A stretch of DNA of 64,000 nt from Vibrio splendidus (lineage in GTDB: Bacteria > Pseudomonadota > Gammaproteobacteria > Enterobacterales > Vibrionaceae). This document shows positions 26,632 through 36,234 of this stretch, piece by piece. Location of the stretch: assembly GCF_001557875.1 (NCBI RefSeq), contig NZ_LNRF01000002.1:391675-455674 (forward strand), in the 5' to 3' direction. The position numbers and the translations under genes were made by a program. How positions within the stretch are numbered: position 1 is the stretch's first letter; each line of letters opens with the position of its first letter. The notes beneath the pieces were generated by a model that was given only the letters and a program-made list of their open reading frames with translations, made no database searches and had not been told where the DNA came from.

Positions 26632-27831
26632 ATGTTTGATAAAGGCAGTCCTCAATACAAACGCATCACCCAATCATTGGCGATTGGCTCGTTTATCATT
26701 TTCTGTAACCTTTACCTCTTTCAGCCAATCTTGCCGCACATGGCGGAGCACTTCCAAGTTTCGGAAACTCAAATCAACTGGCTGTTTGCCTCGACAACAC
26801 TTGGGCTTTCCATCAGCTTGGTGCCTTGGGCGATCGCCTCTGAAACCTTTGGACGAAAATCCATCATTCTGTTCAGCTTATTTGCTATCCCTCTAATCGG
26901 GCTAAGCATGGTGTTCACAACCACCCTACTACAGCTTGTTATTGCCAGAGCATTCATGGGAATTACAGTCGCTGCATTCGCAGGTGTGGCGGTTGCCTAT
27001 ATGGTTGAAGAATTATCACCGAAAGCATTCGCAGTCGCGATTGGTGGTTATATTGCGGCTAACTCATTAGGTGGCATTTTTGGGCGTGTATTGGGTGGCT
27101 TGATCACAGACTATTTCGACTGGCACACAACAGTTTTGTTTTTTGTTGTCGGCTCTTTGCTTGGCGCACTTTATATAGCCTATCGATTACCAGACCAACA
27201 AAACTTCAAACCACAAAAAGGCTTGTTTTTTCACCATAACCGTTCAGTAGTGATGCATTTAAGAAACCGTACCTTATGGCTCGCTATGTTGATTGGTGGT
27301 GCTAACTTCGCGCTGTTCGTTAACCTGTATTCGGTAATGGGCTTTAGATTAGTATCAGCGCCTCACTCGGTGCCTGTTGGTTTAGCTTCGCTGATATTCC
27401 TATGTTACTTGGCAGGTACGGTAAGCTCAAAGCTCTCAAACAAATGGACACTTCGTTTTGATCCCTTGAACGGAATAATGATGGGCGTGTGCATTAGCTT
27501 AATCGGAATGCTAGTTTCTGCGGTCGATAAAGTCCCGTTCATGTTAGCTGGGTTGTTATTGATTAGCGGGGGCGCGTTCTTCGCCCATACCCTTGCCTAC
27601 TCTTGGGTAAGTCAAAAAGCACCGAGCGCGAAGGCGACAGCAACGGCACTTTACTTAGTCCATTACTATATAGGCGGAAGCTTAGGTGGTTTCTTACTCT
27701 TATATTGTTGGCAGCTGTTTGGTTGGAATGGCGTGATTGCAGGTGGGTCTATCTTCTATGTCGCGATATTTGCTTGGGTCTATCAGTTGAAACAGCTACA
27801 AGTATCGACATCCAAACTCGCACAAGCATAA
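26632..27831 (+). CDS. MFS transporter (YnfM-like)
   Basis: A 399-residue inner-membrane transporter with about 12 hydrophobic segments. The cytosolic loop 2-3 motif of the major facilitator family is present (ASETFGRKSIILFSL). Overall layout resembles YnfM/YybF-type drug or metabolite exporters. The substrate is unknown. Divergent LysR gene upstream; probably a regulator-transporter pair. Confidence 0.88.
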   Translation: MFDKGSPQYKRITQSLAIGSFIIFCNLYLFQPILPHMAEHFQVSETQINWLFASTTLGLSISLVPWAIASETFGRKSIILFSLFAIPLIGLSMVFTTTLLQLVIARAFMGITVAAFAGVAVAYMVEELSPKAFAVAIGGYIAANSLGGIFGRVLGGLITDYFDWHTTVLFFVVGSLLGALYIAYRLPDQQNFKPQKGLFFHHNRSVVMHLRNRTLWLAMLIGGANFALFVNLYSVMGFRLVSAPHSVPVGLASLIFLCYLAGTVSSKLSNKWTLRFDPLNGIMMGVCISLIGMLVSAVDKVPFMLAGLLLISGGAFFAHTLAYSWVSQKAPSAKATATALYLVHYYIGGSLGGFLLLYCWQLFGWNGVIAGGSIFYVAIFAWVYQLKQLQVSTSKLAQA

Positions 27832-27916
27832 GTACGACTAAGGTTGTTACTCAATTATTGCTTTTGATTAACGTCCGTTCTGATATCCTACCCAAAATTT
27901 AATTTCGGAACCTGTT

Positions 27917-28483
27917 ATGTCGAACACTCAAAGCACAGATCTTCAAACCATCCACGACCAAGTAAAGCAGTGGTTAGACGATGTCGTTATTGGCCTAAAC
28001 CTGTGTCCATTTGCAGCCAAGCCACAACGTAATAAACAGATTAAGATCTTTGTGAGTGAAGCAAATACGGAAGAAGCGTTGTTGGAAGACATCATGACGC
28101 ATTTCGTAGAGTTAGATAACACACCAGTCGCAGAGTTAGAGACGACTTTGGTGGTTGTGCCTAACATGCTGCAAGATTTCTTCGACTACAACATGTTCAT
28201 TGACTGGATTGAAGCACTGATCAAGCAAGAAGACTGGGAAGGCATTTACCAAGTCGCAACCTTCCACCCAGACTATTGTTTTGGTGGTGCGGATCCAGAA
28301 GACGATGAAAACCTAACGAACCGCTCTCCGTATCCGGTTTACCATTTGATTCGTGAAGCAAGCATGGAAAAGGTGTTAAAGCACTACCCTAATCCTGAAG
28401 CGATTCCTGATACCAACATCGCGAGAGTTGAGTCTTTAACGCCGGAAGAACGCCGTAAACTGTTCCCTTACTTGTTTAGCTAA
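27917..28483 (+). CDS. DUF1415 protein
   Basis: A 188-residue cytosolic protein matching the DUF1415 family of gamma-proteobacteria. Conserved pieces: WLDDVVIGLNLCPFA, QVATFHPDYCFGGA and NRSPYPVYHLIRE. No catalytic role is known. A GGAAC site precedes the ATG, 85 bases after the MFS gene. A strong hairpin terminator follows. Confidence 0.82.
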   Translation: MSNTQSTDLQTIHDQVKQWLDDVVIGLNLCPFAAKPQRNKQIKIFVSEANTEEALLEDIMTHFVELDNTPVAELETTLVVVPNMLQDFFDYNMFIDWIEALIKQEDWEGIYQVATFHPDYCFGGADPEDDENLTNRSPYPVYHLIREASMEKVLKHYPNPEAIPDTNIARVESLTPEERRKLFPYLFS

Positions 28484-28537
28484 TAGTTCAGTTAATCGCT
28501 AACAAGGTGGCTCATATTCCTGAGCGCCCTTGATGAT

Positions 28538-28573
28538 ATGGACGAGAAGTGAACTGATCTCGTCCATTTTGTT
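28538..28573 (+). terminator. Terminator after the DUF1415 gene
   Basis: ATGGACGAGA (28538-28547) pairs with TCTCGTCCAT (28558-28567), followed by TTTTGTTT. Confidence 0.8.
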
Positions 28574-28710
28574 TCACAATGTATAATTAAGCCATATCGA
28601 AGTTTGAACACAGACTAAATTGAATAAAACCAAACTTATCCACTTTGCGTTAGCGCCCTATTCCTAGCTTTGGTAAAATAATCCATTAACGAAACAGAAT
28701 GGATAGGAAA

Positions 28711-29286
28711 ATGAACCTTTCTCAACTAAGCCAAGAAATCTACGACCACCTTTACCGCGATATTGAAGAGTTCCGCAGTACTTTTGATCTGCCTGTTGCT
28801 GCGCCTGAAACAATGGACGAAAAAGGCGATACGCTACATACCTCTCTAGCGATCGAAGAACTAACAGAACTTGCGGAAGCTGACTCTAAAATCGAACAAG
28901 CGGACGCTATTGTAGATAGCGTTTATGTATTGATGGGACGTTTGGTTCACCTTGGTCAAGCTAAGGTTGAAGACAATCTAGCAATCAGCTATCTGATCGA
29001 CCTACTGTTGAATGTTTCTAAAAACCGCTCAATTGACTTCTTGCCTTGCTGGGACGAAGTACACTCAAGCAACATGAGCAAAGTATGTCGCAACGAAACT
29101 GAATACGCTGAAACAGAAGCTTTCTATGCCGAGCAAAACATCAAGCTGATGGCGGTTCAAAAAGGCGAATACATCATCGCTAAGTGTGCGGAAGATTTCG
29201 TATCTGAAGGCAAGACAGTTCGCCAAGGCAAAGTACTAAAATCAGTACACTACCACCCTGCGAACCTTGAGCCACTAACAGCTTAA
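28711..29286 (+). CDS. MazG-like nucleoside triphosphate pyrophosphohydrolase
   Basis: A 191-residue protein. The ATG at 28711 is chosen over the ATG at 28699 because GGATAGGA directly precedes it. The N-terminal 90 residues carry the all-alpha NTP pyrophosphohydrolase signature (IEELTELAEA ... QADAIVDSVYVLMG), the ExxE ... ExxD-like metal-binding pattern of MazG/phosphoribosyl-ATP pyrophosphohydrolase folds. Probably hydrolyses noncanonical or regulatory nucleotides; the substrate is not evident. Confidence 0.8.
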   Translation: MNLSQLSQEIYDHLYRDIEEFRSTFDLPVAAPETMDEKGDTLHTSLAIEELTELAEADSKIEQADAIVDSVYVLMGRLVHLGQAKVEDNLAISYLIDLLLNVSKNRSIDFLPCWDEVHSSNMSKVCRNETEYAETEAFYAEQNIKLMAVQKGEYIIAKCAEDFVSEGKTVRQGKVLKSVHYHPANLEPLTA

Positions 29287-29334
29287 GGCAGGTTATGGCT
29301 GTAGCTGTTTAAAGCATCAGCGTACGCAAATAGC

Positions 29335-29366
29335 AAACGCCACGTTTAAATAACGTGGCGTTTTAT
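29335..29366. terminator. Bidirectional terminator
   Basis: AACGCCACGTT (29336-29346) pairs with AACGTGGCGTT (29352-29362), with a T-rich tail, between convergent genes. Confidence 0.85.
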
Positions 29367-29410
29367 TATCTGTCAGTCAATTGTAGCTGTGTGTCAGTTA
29401 CAACTAGGTG

Positions 29411-29899
29411 CTATACCAGTCGCGCCATATGATAAGCCGCCACATATTCGCCATTTCTGAAAGCGAACCCTGCGGACTCTCCTTCAATCACGAAACCAAA
29501 CTTCTTATACAGGCTAATCGCTCTTTCGTTATCGGTATACACCGTCAACTCCATTCGTTTGATGTTAATCCAGTTATCACACAGATCGATTGCTGTTGCG
29601 AGCAGTTGGCTACCTACGCCTTTGCCTAACACATCGTCTTTAACACCCATACCAAATGAAGCGACATGTCGTCTTCTTGGGTTCACACACACTTCCATTC
29701 CCAAGTTACCAACAATCTCATCGTCGATCATCGCGACATACGAGTACACGTTGTCAGGGATGTTAGAGATTCGCTTTTGCCAGCTTTCCAGAGATGGATT
29801 TGGGAGTTGCAGCGTACCGGTATAAGCATTAGTGCATTCGTAAACTTCTTTGATTCCCTTTGCATCTGACGGTTCAGACCTTCTCACTATAATACTCAT
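29411..29899 (-). CDS. aaaT: GNAT N-acetyltransferase, YhhY/AaaT-like
   Basis: A 162-residue acetyl-CoA-dependent acetyltransferase. The start at 29899 follows AGGAG; a longer frame to 29959 has no such signal. Strong resemblance to E. coli YhhY (AaaT), which acetylates L-phenylalanine and L-methionine: RRRHVASFGMGV, KGVGSQLLATAIDLCDNW and the C-terminal RNGEYVAAYHMARLV. The acetyl-CoA loop is GKGVGSQ. Cytosolic, monocistronic. The substrate is inferred from the homologue. Confidence 0.82.
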   Translation of the reverse strand: MSIIVRRSEPSDAKGIKEVYECTNAYTGTLQLPNPSLESWQKRISNIPDNVYSYVAMIDDEIVGNLGMEVCVNPRRRHVASFGMGVKDDVLGKGVGSQLLATAIDLCDNWINIKRMELTVYTDNERAISLYKKFGFVIEGESAGFAFRNGEYVAAYHMARLV

Positions 29900-30092
29900 C
29901 GCAACTCCTAATATTTCTTCGCTAAATATGAAACACATCCTCAATGTGCACCTAAACACACTAACAAATAGTAAATATTTAACAATAGGTTAGATGAGAT
30001 TGTTTTATTGGGCTGATGTGAGGAATTTATGTGGATGATCTGAAGAAGTAAATTTGAGGAATCAGGATTAGTTAAACTGGAGGTAATTCGAT

Positions 30093-30115
30093 ATGGGCAC
30101 CTCGGTTGTGCCCAT
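30093..30115. repeat. 8-bp perfect hairpin
   Basis: ATGGGCAC (30093-30100) pairs with GTGCCCAT (30108-30115) around a 7-base loop, without a T-run, in the gap between the acetyltransferase gene and a small minus-strand gene. Confidence 0.4.
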
Positions 30116-30177
30116 GCCGCCAAATCTATGGAGTTAGTTAGCTTTGGTTCATCATGATCTAACTAATTCCATTCTGG

Positions 30178-30357
30178 TTAATCACGCTCACATTGAACTT
30201 GAATGACTTTAAGGTCTGTTGCATTTAGCTTCTCAGCTAGCGCGGCACCTTCTTCATTACATTGCTCAAGAGTCGTAAATTGGGTGTTAACTTCCATTTC
30301 TGCGGTGCTGTCAGCACCACCGATCATTAGGCTTAGAAGTAGTGTTAGTTCGTACAT
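30178..30357 (-). CDS. Small, possibly exported protein (59 residues)
   Basis: A short frame with a well-placed GAGGAT ribosome-binding site 6-7 bases before the ATG at 30357. The first 14 residues are hydrophobic (LTLLLSLMIGG) and may be a signal or anchor. Two cysteines (C33, C56) lie in the rest. The protein is acidic and helical (TLEQCNEEGAALAEKLNATD). No family is recognised. It lies alone upstream of the GNAT gene in the same orientation. Confidence 0.55.
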   Translation of the reverse strand: MYELTLLLSLMIGGADSTAEMEVNTQFTTLEQCNEEGAALAEKLNATDLKVIQVQCERD

Positions 30358-30705
30358 AAGTCAATCCTCTTTCGGGGTTTTAAAGCATCCATTCGAATAA
30401 GATACAGTGACTAGAACCACTCCTAGTTCACTTGTTTCGTTTGAGATAATTCTACTCACACATTTGATTTAAGGCTTACCATTTTGTGCCAAGTGACGAC
30501 AAACTAACCCGTAAAAATGACACTACATATTGTAGTACCATTTGCATTATATAAATATTAACTGAACCCTAATGAGACCGTCTATGCCAGTTTATGGGAA
30601 TTAACTGGCATAGATAACAACTTCACCACCGAGATAAATCGCTGATAGGTCACTTTTATATATTGAGGTCTATTAAGAAACCAGACCAAATAGACTAATT
30701 CGCTA
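30358..30705. other. Intergenic stretch downstream of gbpA
   Basis: 348 bases between the small exported-protein gene and gbpA. It contains a perfect 12-bp dyad, TCTATGCCAGTT (30581-30592) with AACTGGCATAGA (30603-30614), which may mark the gbpA transcript end although no T-run follows on the minus strand. Confidence 0.5.
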
Positions 30706-32151
30706 TTAGTCCAACTTTTTCCATTGTTGCTCAACCCAATTTGGGTCTGCAGCCACGCCTGGAAGATAAGCTTCATTGTTACATTCTGCTGCCCATGGGC
30801 CGTAACATTGATAAACACCTTCGCCTTCAAATAAAACGACGTCTCCATCAACATAGCTACCAAAACCTTCTGGGTAGACATAATCCTGTTCTGGTGGTGG
30901 CGCATCTGCTTCAACTAAGTGGAAGTCCATCATTTGTTGACCTACCAATTTACCTTCGCTGTTTTTGACACTCACCACCAACATATGATGACCAGCCTCT
31001 GATTTAGACAAAGGTAATACAACTGATTCTGACGAGCTATCTTCAACCTCCCCACTCCAGTAAGCCAAAGATTCTCTAGCGTGGTTATACACGGTGAGTT
31101 CAGCTTGGGCATCGCCCTCGGCTACCAATGATAGACCTAGAAGGGTTGGCTCTTCGCCAATCACGTATTCTGGATCCAGACCTTCAACCGTAAGTGACGT
31201 ATCGGGTTCTGGCACTTCAACATCGTAGCCTATTTCCACACGCTGAATACCACTGTCAGAATTCACATATATTGGGTTAACACCGTAAATAGGAGCAAAA
31301 CCATTTTCACTCAACACGCCAGACTTAATGTTATTGTGATCTGCATTAACTTTGGTTGCTAATGCCTTAGACCAGTTCTTCGGTTGACCATCCTCAGTAC
31401 TCGCAATCTCGATACGAGTACTGAGCGCTGAGTTTTCACCAGCCCCATCAAATACGCGTGTATATACTGCGTCACCTTCTTTCAAATTGATCGTAGGAAT
31501 TATTTGACCTACTTTTCCCCAACCCGGAAGTTGAGAGTCATCGCCATCAAACACCACATCAATCGCATTATAGAAAGCCTTGTCGGTGTCACCCACATCC
31601 CATACAGCCAGAATCACGTGATAGCCTTCTCTATCTGGCACGTTACAGGTGTGAGTAGCCGTGTTTTGTGTCATCTCTCCATGAGCATCAACTTCACAAA
31701 ATGGATTTAAGTCAAACGCTGAGCGAGCTAATGGTGAGTTTTGGTCCCAACCTTCTTTCGTAATGTAATACTTAAAACCAGCCGCAATGTGGTTAGCTCT
31801 AAATGTCCATTCAAACTCTTGAGAGCCCGCTTCGATTGGGCGCTTCTGCCAGCGCTCTGAAGTTTGCTCGTCTAGATTTCTTGCCATTAATATTTCAGCA
31901 CTGGCAATGTAACCATCAGCTGGACCACCTTCAGGGAAGCCGTCAAAGCCTTCCACACTTTGTGGCTCATACTGTATGTCGCCACAGTCCATGTTCTTCG
32001 CCTGACCTTCAGAATCTTCTAAGTGACACAAGGCGACACGACTTATGATGTTGCCATCATCGTTCAGCGATACAAATCCATGTGCCATAGCGCCACCACA
32101 AGCCGCAGACAAAGCGATGGCTAAAGCCGTTTTCTCTATTCCGATTCTCAT
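30706..32151 (-). CDS. gbpA: GlcNAc/chitin-binding protein GbpA (AA10 lytic polysaccharide monooxygenase)
   Basis: A 481-residue secreted protein. The ATG at 32151 is preferred because the signal peptide then starts naturally (MRIGIEKTALAIALSAACGG, cleavage before HGFVSL). The freed N-terminal His is the first copper ligand of the AA10 histidine brace. Layout matches Vibrio GbpA: oxidising AA10 domain to about residue 205, two central surface-binding domains, and a C-terminal chitin-binding module (about 430-481, with WAAECNNEAYLPG). It cleaves chitin oxidatively and mediates adhesion to chitin and mucin. Normal length. No GEMM cyclic-di-GMP riboswitch is visible upstream. Confidence 0.95.
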   Translation of the reverse strand: MRIGIEKTALAIALSAACGGAMAHGFVSLNDDGNIISRVALCHLEDSEGQAKNMDCGDIQYEPQSVEGFDGFPEGGPADGYIASAEILMARNLDEQTSERWQKRPIEAGSQEFEWTFRANHIAAGFKYYITKEGWDQNSPLARSAFDLNPFCEVDAHGEMTQNTATHTCNVPDREGYHVILAVWDVGDTDKAFYNAIDVVFDGDDSQLPGWGKVGQIIPTINLKEGDAVYTRVFDGAGENSALSTRIEIASTEDGQPKNWSKALATKVNADHNNIKSGVLSENGFAPIYGVNPIYVNSDSGIQRVEIGYDVEVPEPDTSLTVEGLDPEYVIGEEPTLLGLSLVAEGDAQAELTVYNHARESLAYWSGEVEDSSSESVVLPLSKSEAGHHMLVVSVKNSEGKLVGQQMMDFHLVEADAPPPEQDYVYPEGFGSYVDGDVVLFEGEGVYQCYGPWAAECNNEAYLPGVAADPNWVEQQWKKLD

Positions 32152-32612
32152 AACATTTCCACTTAAAGACGTTATATTTCCAATTAACAAGCCAAAATGG
32201 TCTTGGCCTGTTTACCTATCCACTTGTTTGATTGAGTAAACACCGCAATTTGCTATTAACCATTACTTGGCTCGAACATTAATAAAGCAAATGCATATCA
32301 ATCAATTCGAGCATGGTTGAAAAAGGCTGGATTATTTAGTCAATAAGGCTGATTGATATTCATCAAAGGTAATACGACGAGGAAATGATCTTATACAACT
32401 GAAAAGCATGAAGTTTATTCGATGAATAGAACAAGGGAACTGGCTAAGAACCTGAGAGACTAGAGATAAGAAACGTATGAACTGGCTGTTCAAGATATCG
32501 CATTGACGCGAAAATAGAGGGTTTGTTGTCAAAATAACGGTTTTGACGAGTCACATTAGATAAAGGTGCTTTGATGCGAAGTTGATTTAAATAGAGGGAG
32601 CTTGGTAAAGCC
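32152..32612. other. gbpA upstream region
   Basis: 461 bases between gbpA and the next leftward gene. Short frames here have no ribosome-binding sites. I looked for the cyclic-di-GMP riboswitch known before V. cholerae gbpA and did not find its conserved core. Confidence 0.5.
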
Positions 32613-32972
32613 TTAATAACGGCTATGCATGCCCATGCGATGTGACATGTCGTCGTCCATACGACCGCCCTTCCAACCGCCGCCACCCAATAGATTAAGT
32701 ACATCTCGCGCTGTGTAGCCTTCTCCGCCGAAGAAGTCATTAGACACATCATTACGCAGCAACTGAATAGTTGGAACCAATTCAACAGCAAGATCTTGTG
32801 GGTCCGCGAACAAGGCTAAAGCAATCTGTTGTTGGCGCTTACTCAGGCCTTTAGAGCTAGTTTCTACTTGTCCAATCGAGAAGAAATCACGGCTTCCGTA
32901 GCTCTTTACCATCTTTGCAGATAGCAGCTTAATCACCTTTTTGATTCTTCGTCTTTGGATGTATCTAAACAT
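32613..32972 (-). CDS. Small conserved protein (DUF6559-like)
   Basis: A 119-residue basic protein with an AAGGGAT site before the ATG. The N-terminus is strongly basic (RRRIKKVIKLLSAKMVKSYG), the middle acidic-hydrophobic, and the C-terminus Gly/Met/His-rich (GGGGWKGGRMDDDMSHRM). It resembles a small protein family common in Vibrio (I recall DUF6559). No function is known. It is in the btu-orientation strand but separated from btuD by about 90 bases. Confidence 0.6.
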   Translation of the reverse strand: MFRYIQRRRIKKVIKLLSAKMVKSYGSRDFFSIGQVETSSKGLSKRQQQIALALFADPQDLAVELVPTIQLLRNDVSNDFFGGEGYTARDVLNLLGGGGWKGGRMDDDMSHRMGMHSRY

Positions 32973-33063
32973 ATTTGATCCCTTTACTAGCTCGTCTTTA
33001 ACCCAATAATCAGCTCAACCAGATGACTTTTTAGCAAATACTCTTTCTAGCCAAACGTCCTCT

Positions 33064-33822
33064 CTAACCAAACAGCAGATAGGTTTGATTATCGACTGAG
33101 ATACTTTTGACTTCGGTATTGAACACCGATTCTAGCTGCTCAGGAGTAAGCACTTGTTCGGCAGTGCCAGAAGCTTGTAGTACGCCTTTATCAAGCAGCA
33201 ACACCTGGTCGGCGTGTCTTAAGGTGCGATTCAGGTCGTGGTTAGCCATGATCACGGCAATACCCTTCTCCGCCACTCGTTCAATAAGCTTGTACAATAA
33301 GGCTTCTTGAGCAATATCCAGCGGAGCTGCGGGCTCATCGAGAATCAATAGCTTGGCGTAAGGGTTAAGCGTCGGCCAAATTTGTAGGCACATTCCAGCC
33401 AAACGTACGCGTTGCCATTCACCACCAGATAGGGTTTGAATGGAACGATGAAGTTTGTCTGCAATGTCTAGCATTTGGCTGATTTCTTCCAAAGCCGAGT
33501 TGATTTCGGCATCAAGACCATGCGACGAACTTGGCAGTGACAAAGCAAGGTATTGGAACACTTCTAAGTTGAAAGCCGGTCTTGCGCTTTGACACAAGTA
33601 AGCGCGATGCAATGATAAATCTTGTAGAGACAGTTCCGACAAATCCTGCCCGTCGATCTTTATATCGCCTTTGTAACCATCACTAATGCCAGATATCGAT
33701 TCGAGTAAGGTACTTTTACCGCTGCCATTCGGGCCGATAACGTGAGTCACCTGCCCTTGCTTGAGTTCAAATGATAGTGGTAATAAACGAGCGCCGACGC
33801 TCAGGCTCTTAATTTGAATCAT
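33064..33822 (-). CDS. btuD: Vitamin B12 ABC transporter ATPase
   Basis: A 252-residue ABC ATPase. Walker A is GPNGSGKST, the signature is [12 protein letters not shown], Walker B is [12 protein letters not shown], and a switch His follows (MANHDLN). It powers BtuC for cobalamin import across the inner membrane. Its start overlaps the btuC stop by 14 bases, so the two are coupled. The binding protein btuF is not in the window. It fits with the cobalamin-assembly genes 5 kb away. Confidence 0.92.
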   Translation of the reverse strand: MIQIKSLSVGARLLPLSFELKQGQVTHVIGPNGSGKSTLLESISGISDGYKGDIKIDGQDLSELSLQDLSLHRAYLCQSARPAFNLEVFQYLALSLPSSSHGLDAEINSALEEISQMLDIADKLHRSIQTLSGGEWQRVRLAGMCLQIWPTLNPYAKLLILDEPAAPLDIAQEALLYKLIERVAEKGIAVIMANHDLNRTLRHADQVLLLDKGVLQASGTAEQVLTPEQLESVFNTEVKSISVDNQTYLLFG

Positions 33823-34804
33823 GATTTTTAATTAACATCCAAATGAAGATAGGCGCACCGATACTGGTTGTCATCACACCCAAAGGCAGCTCTGCGGAAT
33901 CTAATAAGGTTCTGGCACAGATATCAGCAAATACCAGCAGTGCTGCACCAGCAACGGCAGACAAAGGAAGAAGGTATCGGTTATCGGTGCCAATCGCTAA
34001 ACGCAATAAGTGTGGCACAACCAAACCAACAAAGCTGATTACGCCGCCTAATGCCACGGCGCAGCCGACTAAAATAGACACAGCGAAGATTAAGCGCCAT
34101 CGTAATCTCGGAACGTTCACACCCAATTGCGCGGCATGCGTTTCGCCAATCATCAGTTTGTCTAGTTTACTGCCTTGCAAACACAACCAAATAATCACGG
34201 GGATCATCACTAACGTGAACGAATGTTGGTACCAAGTGACGCCACCCAAGCTACCCATCAGCCAATACATCAATAAGCGTAGGCTGAGGTCATCACTAAA
34301 ATAGAACGCCCATGTCACCATCGCGCCAGAAAGAATGCCTAACGCTACCCCCACCAGCAGTAATTTAGCCGTGGTGAGTCGCATCGTTTTTACCAGGCTC
34401 ACCAGTATCACGGTGAAACAGAGCGAGCCTAAAACGGCGGCAATCATGAACAGTTCTGGTGTAGGAGCAAACGGCAAGAAGAACAGCACGATAACCATCG
34501 CCAAGCTTGCGCCACCAGAAATGCCGAGCACACCTGGCTCTGCTAATACGTTACCTAATAAGACCTGTAAGCTTGCGCCAGATACGGCTAACCCAGCCCC
34601 GATGCCAATAGCCGCCAATAATCGAGGTAAGCGTAAATCAATCAGTAGTTTTTGTTCTAACGTGGACAAGGTGCCCAGGGGGGAAATGAAAAGATCGCCA
34701 ACCATTAGGTAAATCGCACTCAGCGCGACAAGCATTGCTGCCATTAGATAAATGGCTCGGGTCCATTTGCGCTGTTTTTGGTGAAGAAGTTGTTGGAAAT
34801 CCAT
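33809..34804 (-). CDS. btuC: Vitamin B12 ABC transporter permease
   Basis: A 331-residue inner-membrane permease of the FecCD/BtuC family with about ten hydrophobic helices. Marks include [21 protein letters not shown] and [14 protein letters not shown], the coupling loop contacting the ATPase. It forms the BtuC2D2 complex with the overlapping btuD product. Length is normal. No cobalamin riboswitch was recognised upstream. Confidence 0.92.
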   Translation of the reverse strand: MDFQQLLHQKQRKWTRAIYLMAAMLVALSAIYLMVGDLFISPLGTLSTLEQKLLIDLRLPRLLAAIGIGAGLAVSGASLQVLLGNVLAEPGVLGISGGASLAMVIVLFFLPFAPTPELFMIAAVLGSLCFTVILVSLVKTMRLTTAKLLLVGVALGILSGAMVTWAFYFSDDLSLRLLMYWLMGSLGGVTWYQHSFTLVMIPVIIWLCLQGSKLDKLMIGETHAAQLGVNVPRLRWRLIFAVSILVGCAVALGGVISFVGLVVPHLLRLAIGTDNRYLLPLSAVAGAALLVFADICARTLLDSAELPLGVMTTSIGAPIFIWMLIKNHDSN

Positions 34805-34857
34805 ATCAAGCTACTTTGAAATTGTTCGCGTAACCTTACCTGTATCCCTAAATAAAC

Positions 34858-34888
34858 TCAAGGCTCACACCGTAATGTGAACCTTGAT
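34858..34888 (-). terminator. Possible terminator after astE
   Basis: On the minus strand CAAGG-TCACA pairs with TGTGA-CCTTG with one mismatch, followed by a T-rich tail, 50 bases after astE. Confidence 0.45.
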
Positions 34889-34937
34889 ATTTCAACCAGT
34901 TGAGCGGTTGTTTTCGTCGATTTAACCCGACTCGGTA

Positions 34938-35966
34938 TTAATCGTACACAAGCTGACCGTGGTCGAATCGTGTTTCAACTTCGCACACCATTAAGGCCGC
35001 TCGTTGACCGATAGCAACGTTACGATTTGGGAACACTACTGCTTCGTTTTCATTCTTCGCCATCAATGGCTTATCACCATCATGACCAAATACTTCACCG
35101 TGCTTGAACGCCGTAAAGTTCTCTACAGAATCTGAGAACATGAAATCGAAATCATCATGTAAACGAACAATGGTTCGGCTTACTCGATAAGTAATGGTTT
35201 TCTTTGGTAGGTGCTCTGGTTCTATTTCAGCAATCAGATTGCGCATCGCCAAATCGAAAGCAGTTAGCTTATCAAGTTGGTTCTCACCAATTCTTGCTAC
35301 CTGCCCCAACTCCATTGTCAGTGCTTGCGCTTCAAAGTTTTCAGCGCTGTACCAGCTGAAAGTGCTCGTTGGCGCATTCGACAACAACACAGCTTCAACG
35401 TGAGCACTGTTAATGAAGTCGAACAAAGCTTTACTGCGAACTTCGTGGCGAACCTTAGGGCTTACGGCGAAAGAGTAATGCTTAGACAAGCGAATAGCAC
35501 AGTGCAGATCTAAGTGCCAACGAGTGGCAGGTACCGTTTCCTTGTAAAACTCCGTAACCAAGTACTTAAGGTTCTTCGCAATATCCACTTCTCGATTACT
35601 CTCGTGCTGTTTCTCATCAAACAGACGATTCATATTCACATCAAGAAAACGAGTATGCGCGTTGGTCGCTTCTGGGTGCGCGATGATGAACAAACATCTT
35701 GCTGTCACCACTTGGAAGCCAGTTTCAATATCCTCAATGAGCTTATCAATCAGCTCCATTGGTGAGGTTTCGTCGCCATGAACACCTGTTGAAAAGATGA
35801 TGTTCTTGGTTTCGGAATTATACTCCGCGGGAATCACTTCCAATACACCGCGTTGATGAAGCTTAATTTGAACACCGTTACTCAGTACGGTCTGTCCTGC
35901 AACCACTTCTTGCTCAAGATCTAGGCTGTCAAAAAGAAATGATTGGCGAAAGAGGGTCTTCGTCAT
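34938..35966 (-). CDS. astE: Succinylglutamate desuccinylase
   Basis: A 342-residue zinc enzyme of the AstE/AspA carboxypeptidase-like family that hydrolyses N-succinylglutamate in the last step of the arginine succinyltransferase pathway. Zinc motif FSTGVHGDETSP supplies His and Glu, and HLDLHCAIR supplies the second His. The start follows AAGGAG. The other ast genes are not adjacent, as is common in Vibrio, so it is probably regulated alone. Confidence 0.92.
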   Translation of the reverse strand: MTKTLFRQSFLFDSLDLEQEVVAGQTVLSNGVQIKLHQRGVLEVIPAEYNSETKNIIFSTGVHGDETSPMELIDKLIEDIETGFQVVTARCLFIIAHPEATNAHTRFLDVNMNRLFDEKQHESNREVDIAKNLKYLVTEFYKETVPATRWHLDLHCAIRLSKHYSFAVSPKVRHEVRSKALFDFINSAHVEAVLLSNAPTSTFSWYSAENFEAQALTMELGQVARIGENQLDKLTAFDLAMRNLIAEIEPEHLPKKTITYRVSRTIVRLHDDFDFMFSDSVENFTAFKHGEVFGHDGDKPLMAKNENEAVVFPNRNVAIGQRAALMVCEVETRFDHGQLVYD

Positions 35967-36234
35967 GCGCTACTCCTTAATTGCACGGCCGTATGTTAAT
36001 AAATTGTACATAGAAATTGTGTTGCTAGGATCGCACTTATCAATAGAAACTCCGTTATCACTCACAAATACTACCCATATATTTTTGTATTACCTGCTGA
36101 CTTTGCTAACCGACATCTGTTCCAAATAACTTTCTCTATTTAAAGCAGCTTTTGATTGTCTCAGGTCATCTCAGCAAGATAAGAGCCACGTAAGCTAACA
36201 CAGCTCTTACCTGCCATGAACAGATTGAGATCAA

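Noticed and set aside
30094..30138. 14-residue plus-strand frame (ATG at 30094) behind a GGAGG
   Set aside because: Very short, overlaps a hairpin, and is followed by no plus-strand gene; more likely chance.
32152..32420. Cyclic-di-GMP (GEMM) riboswitch before gbpA, as in V. cholerae
   Set aside because: The minus-strand leader was read through and the conserved GEMM core and tetraloop-receptor pieces are not there.
32332..32791. Two minus-strand frames upstream of and across the 32613-32972 gene
   Set aside because: No ribosome-binding site, odd composition, and one is a shadow of the real gene.
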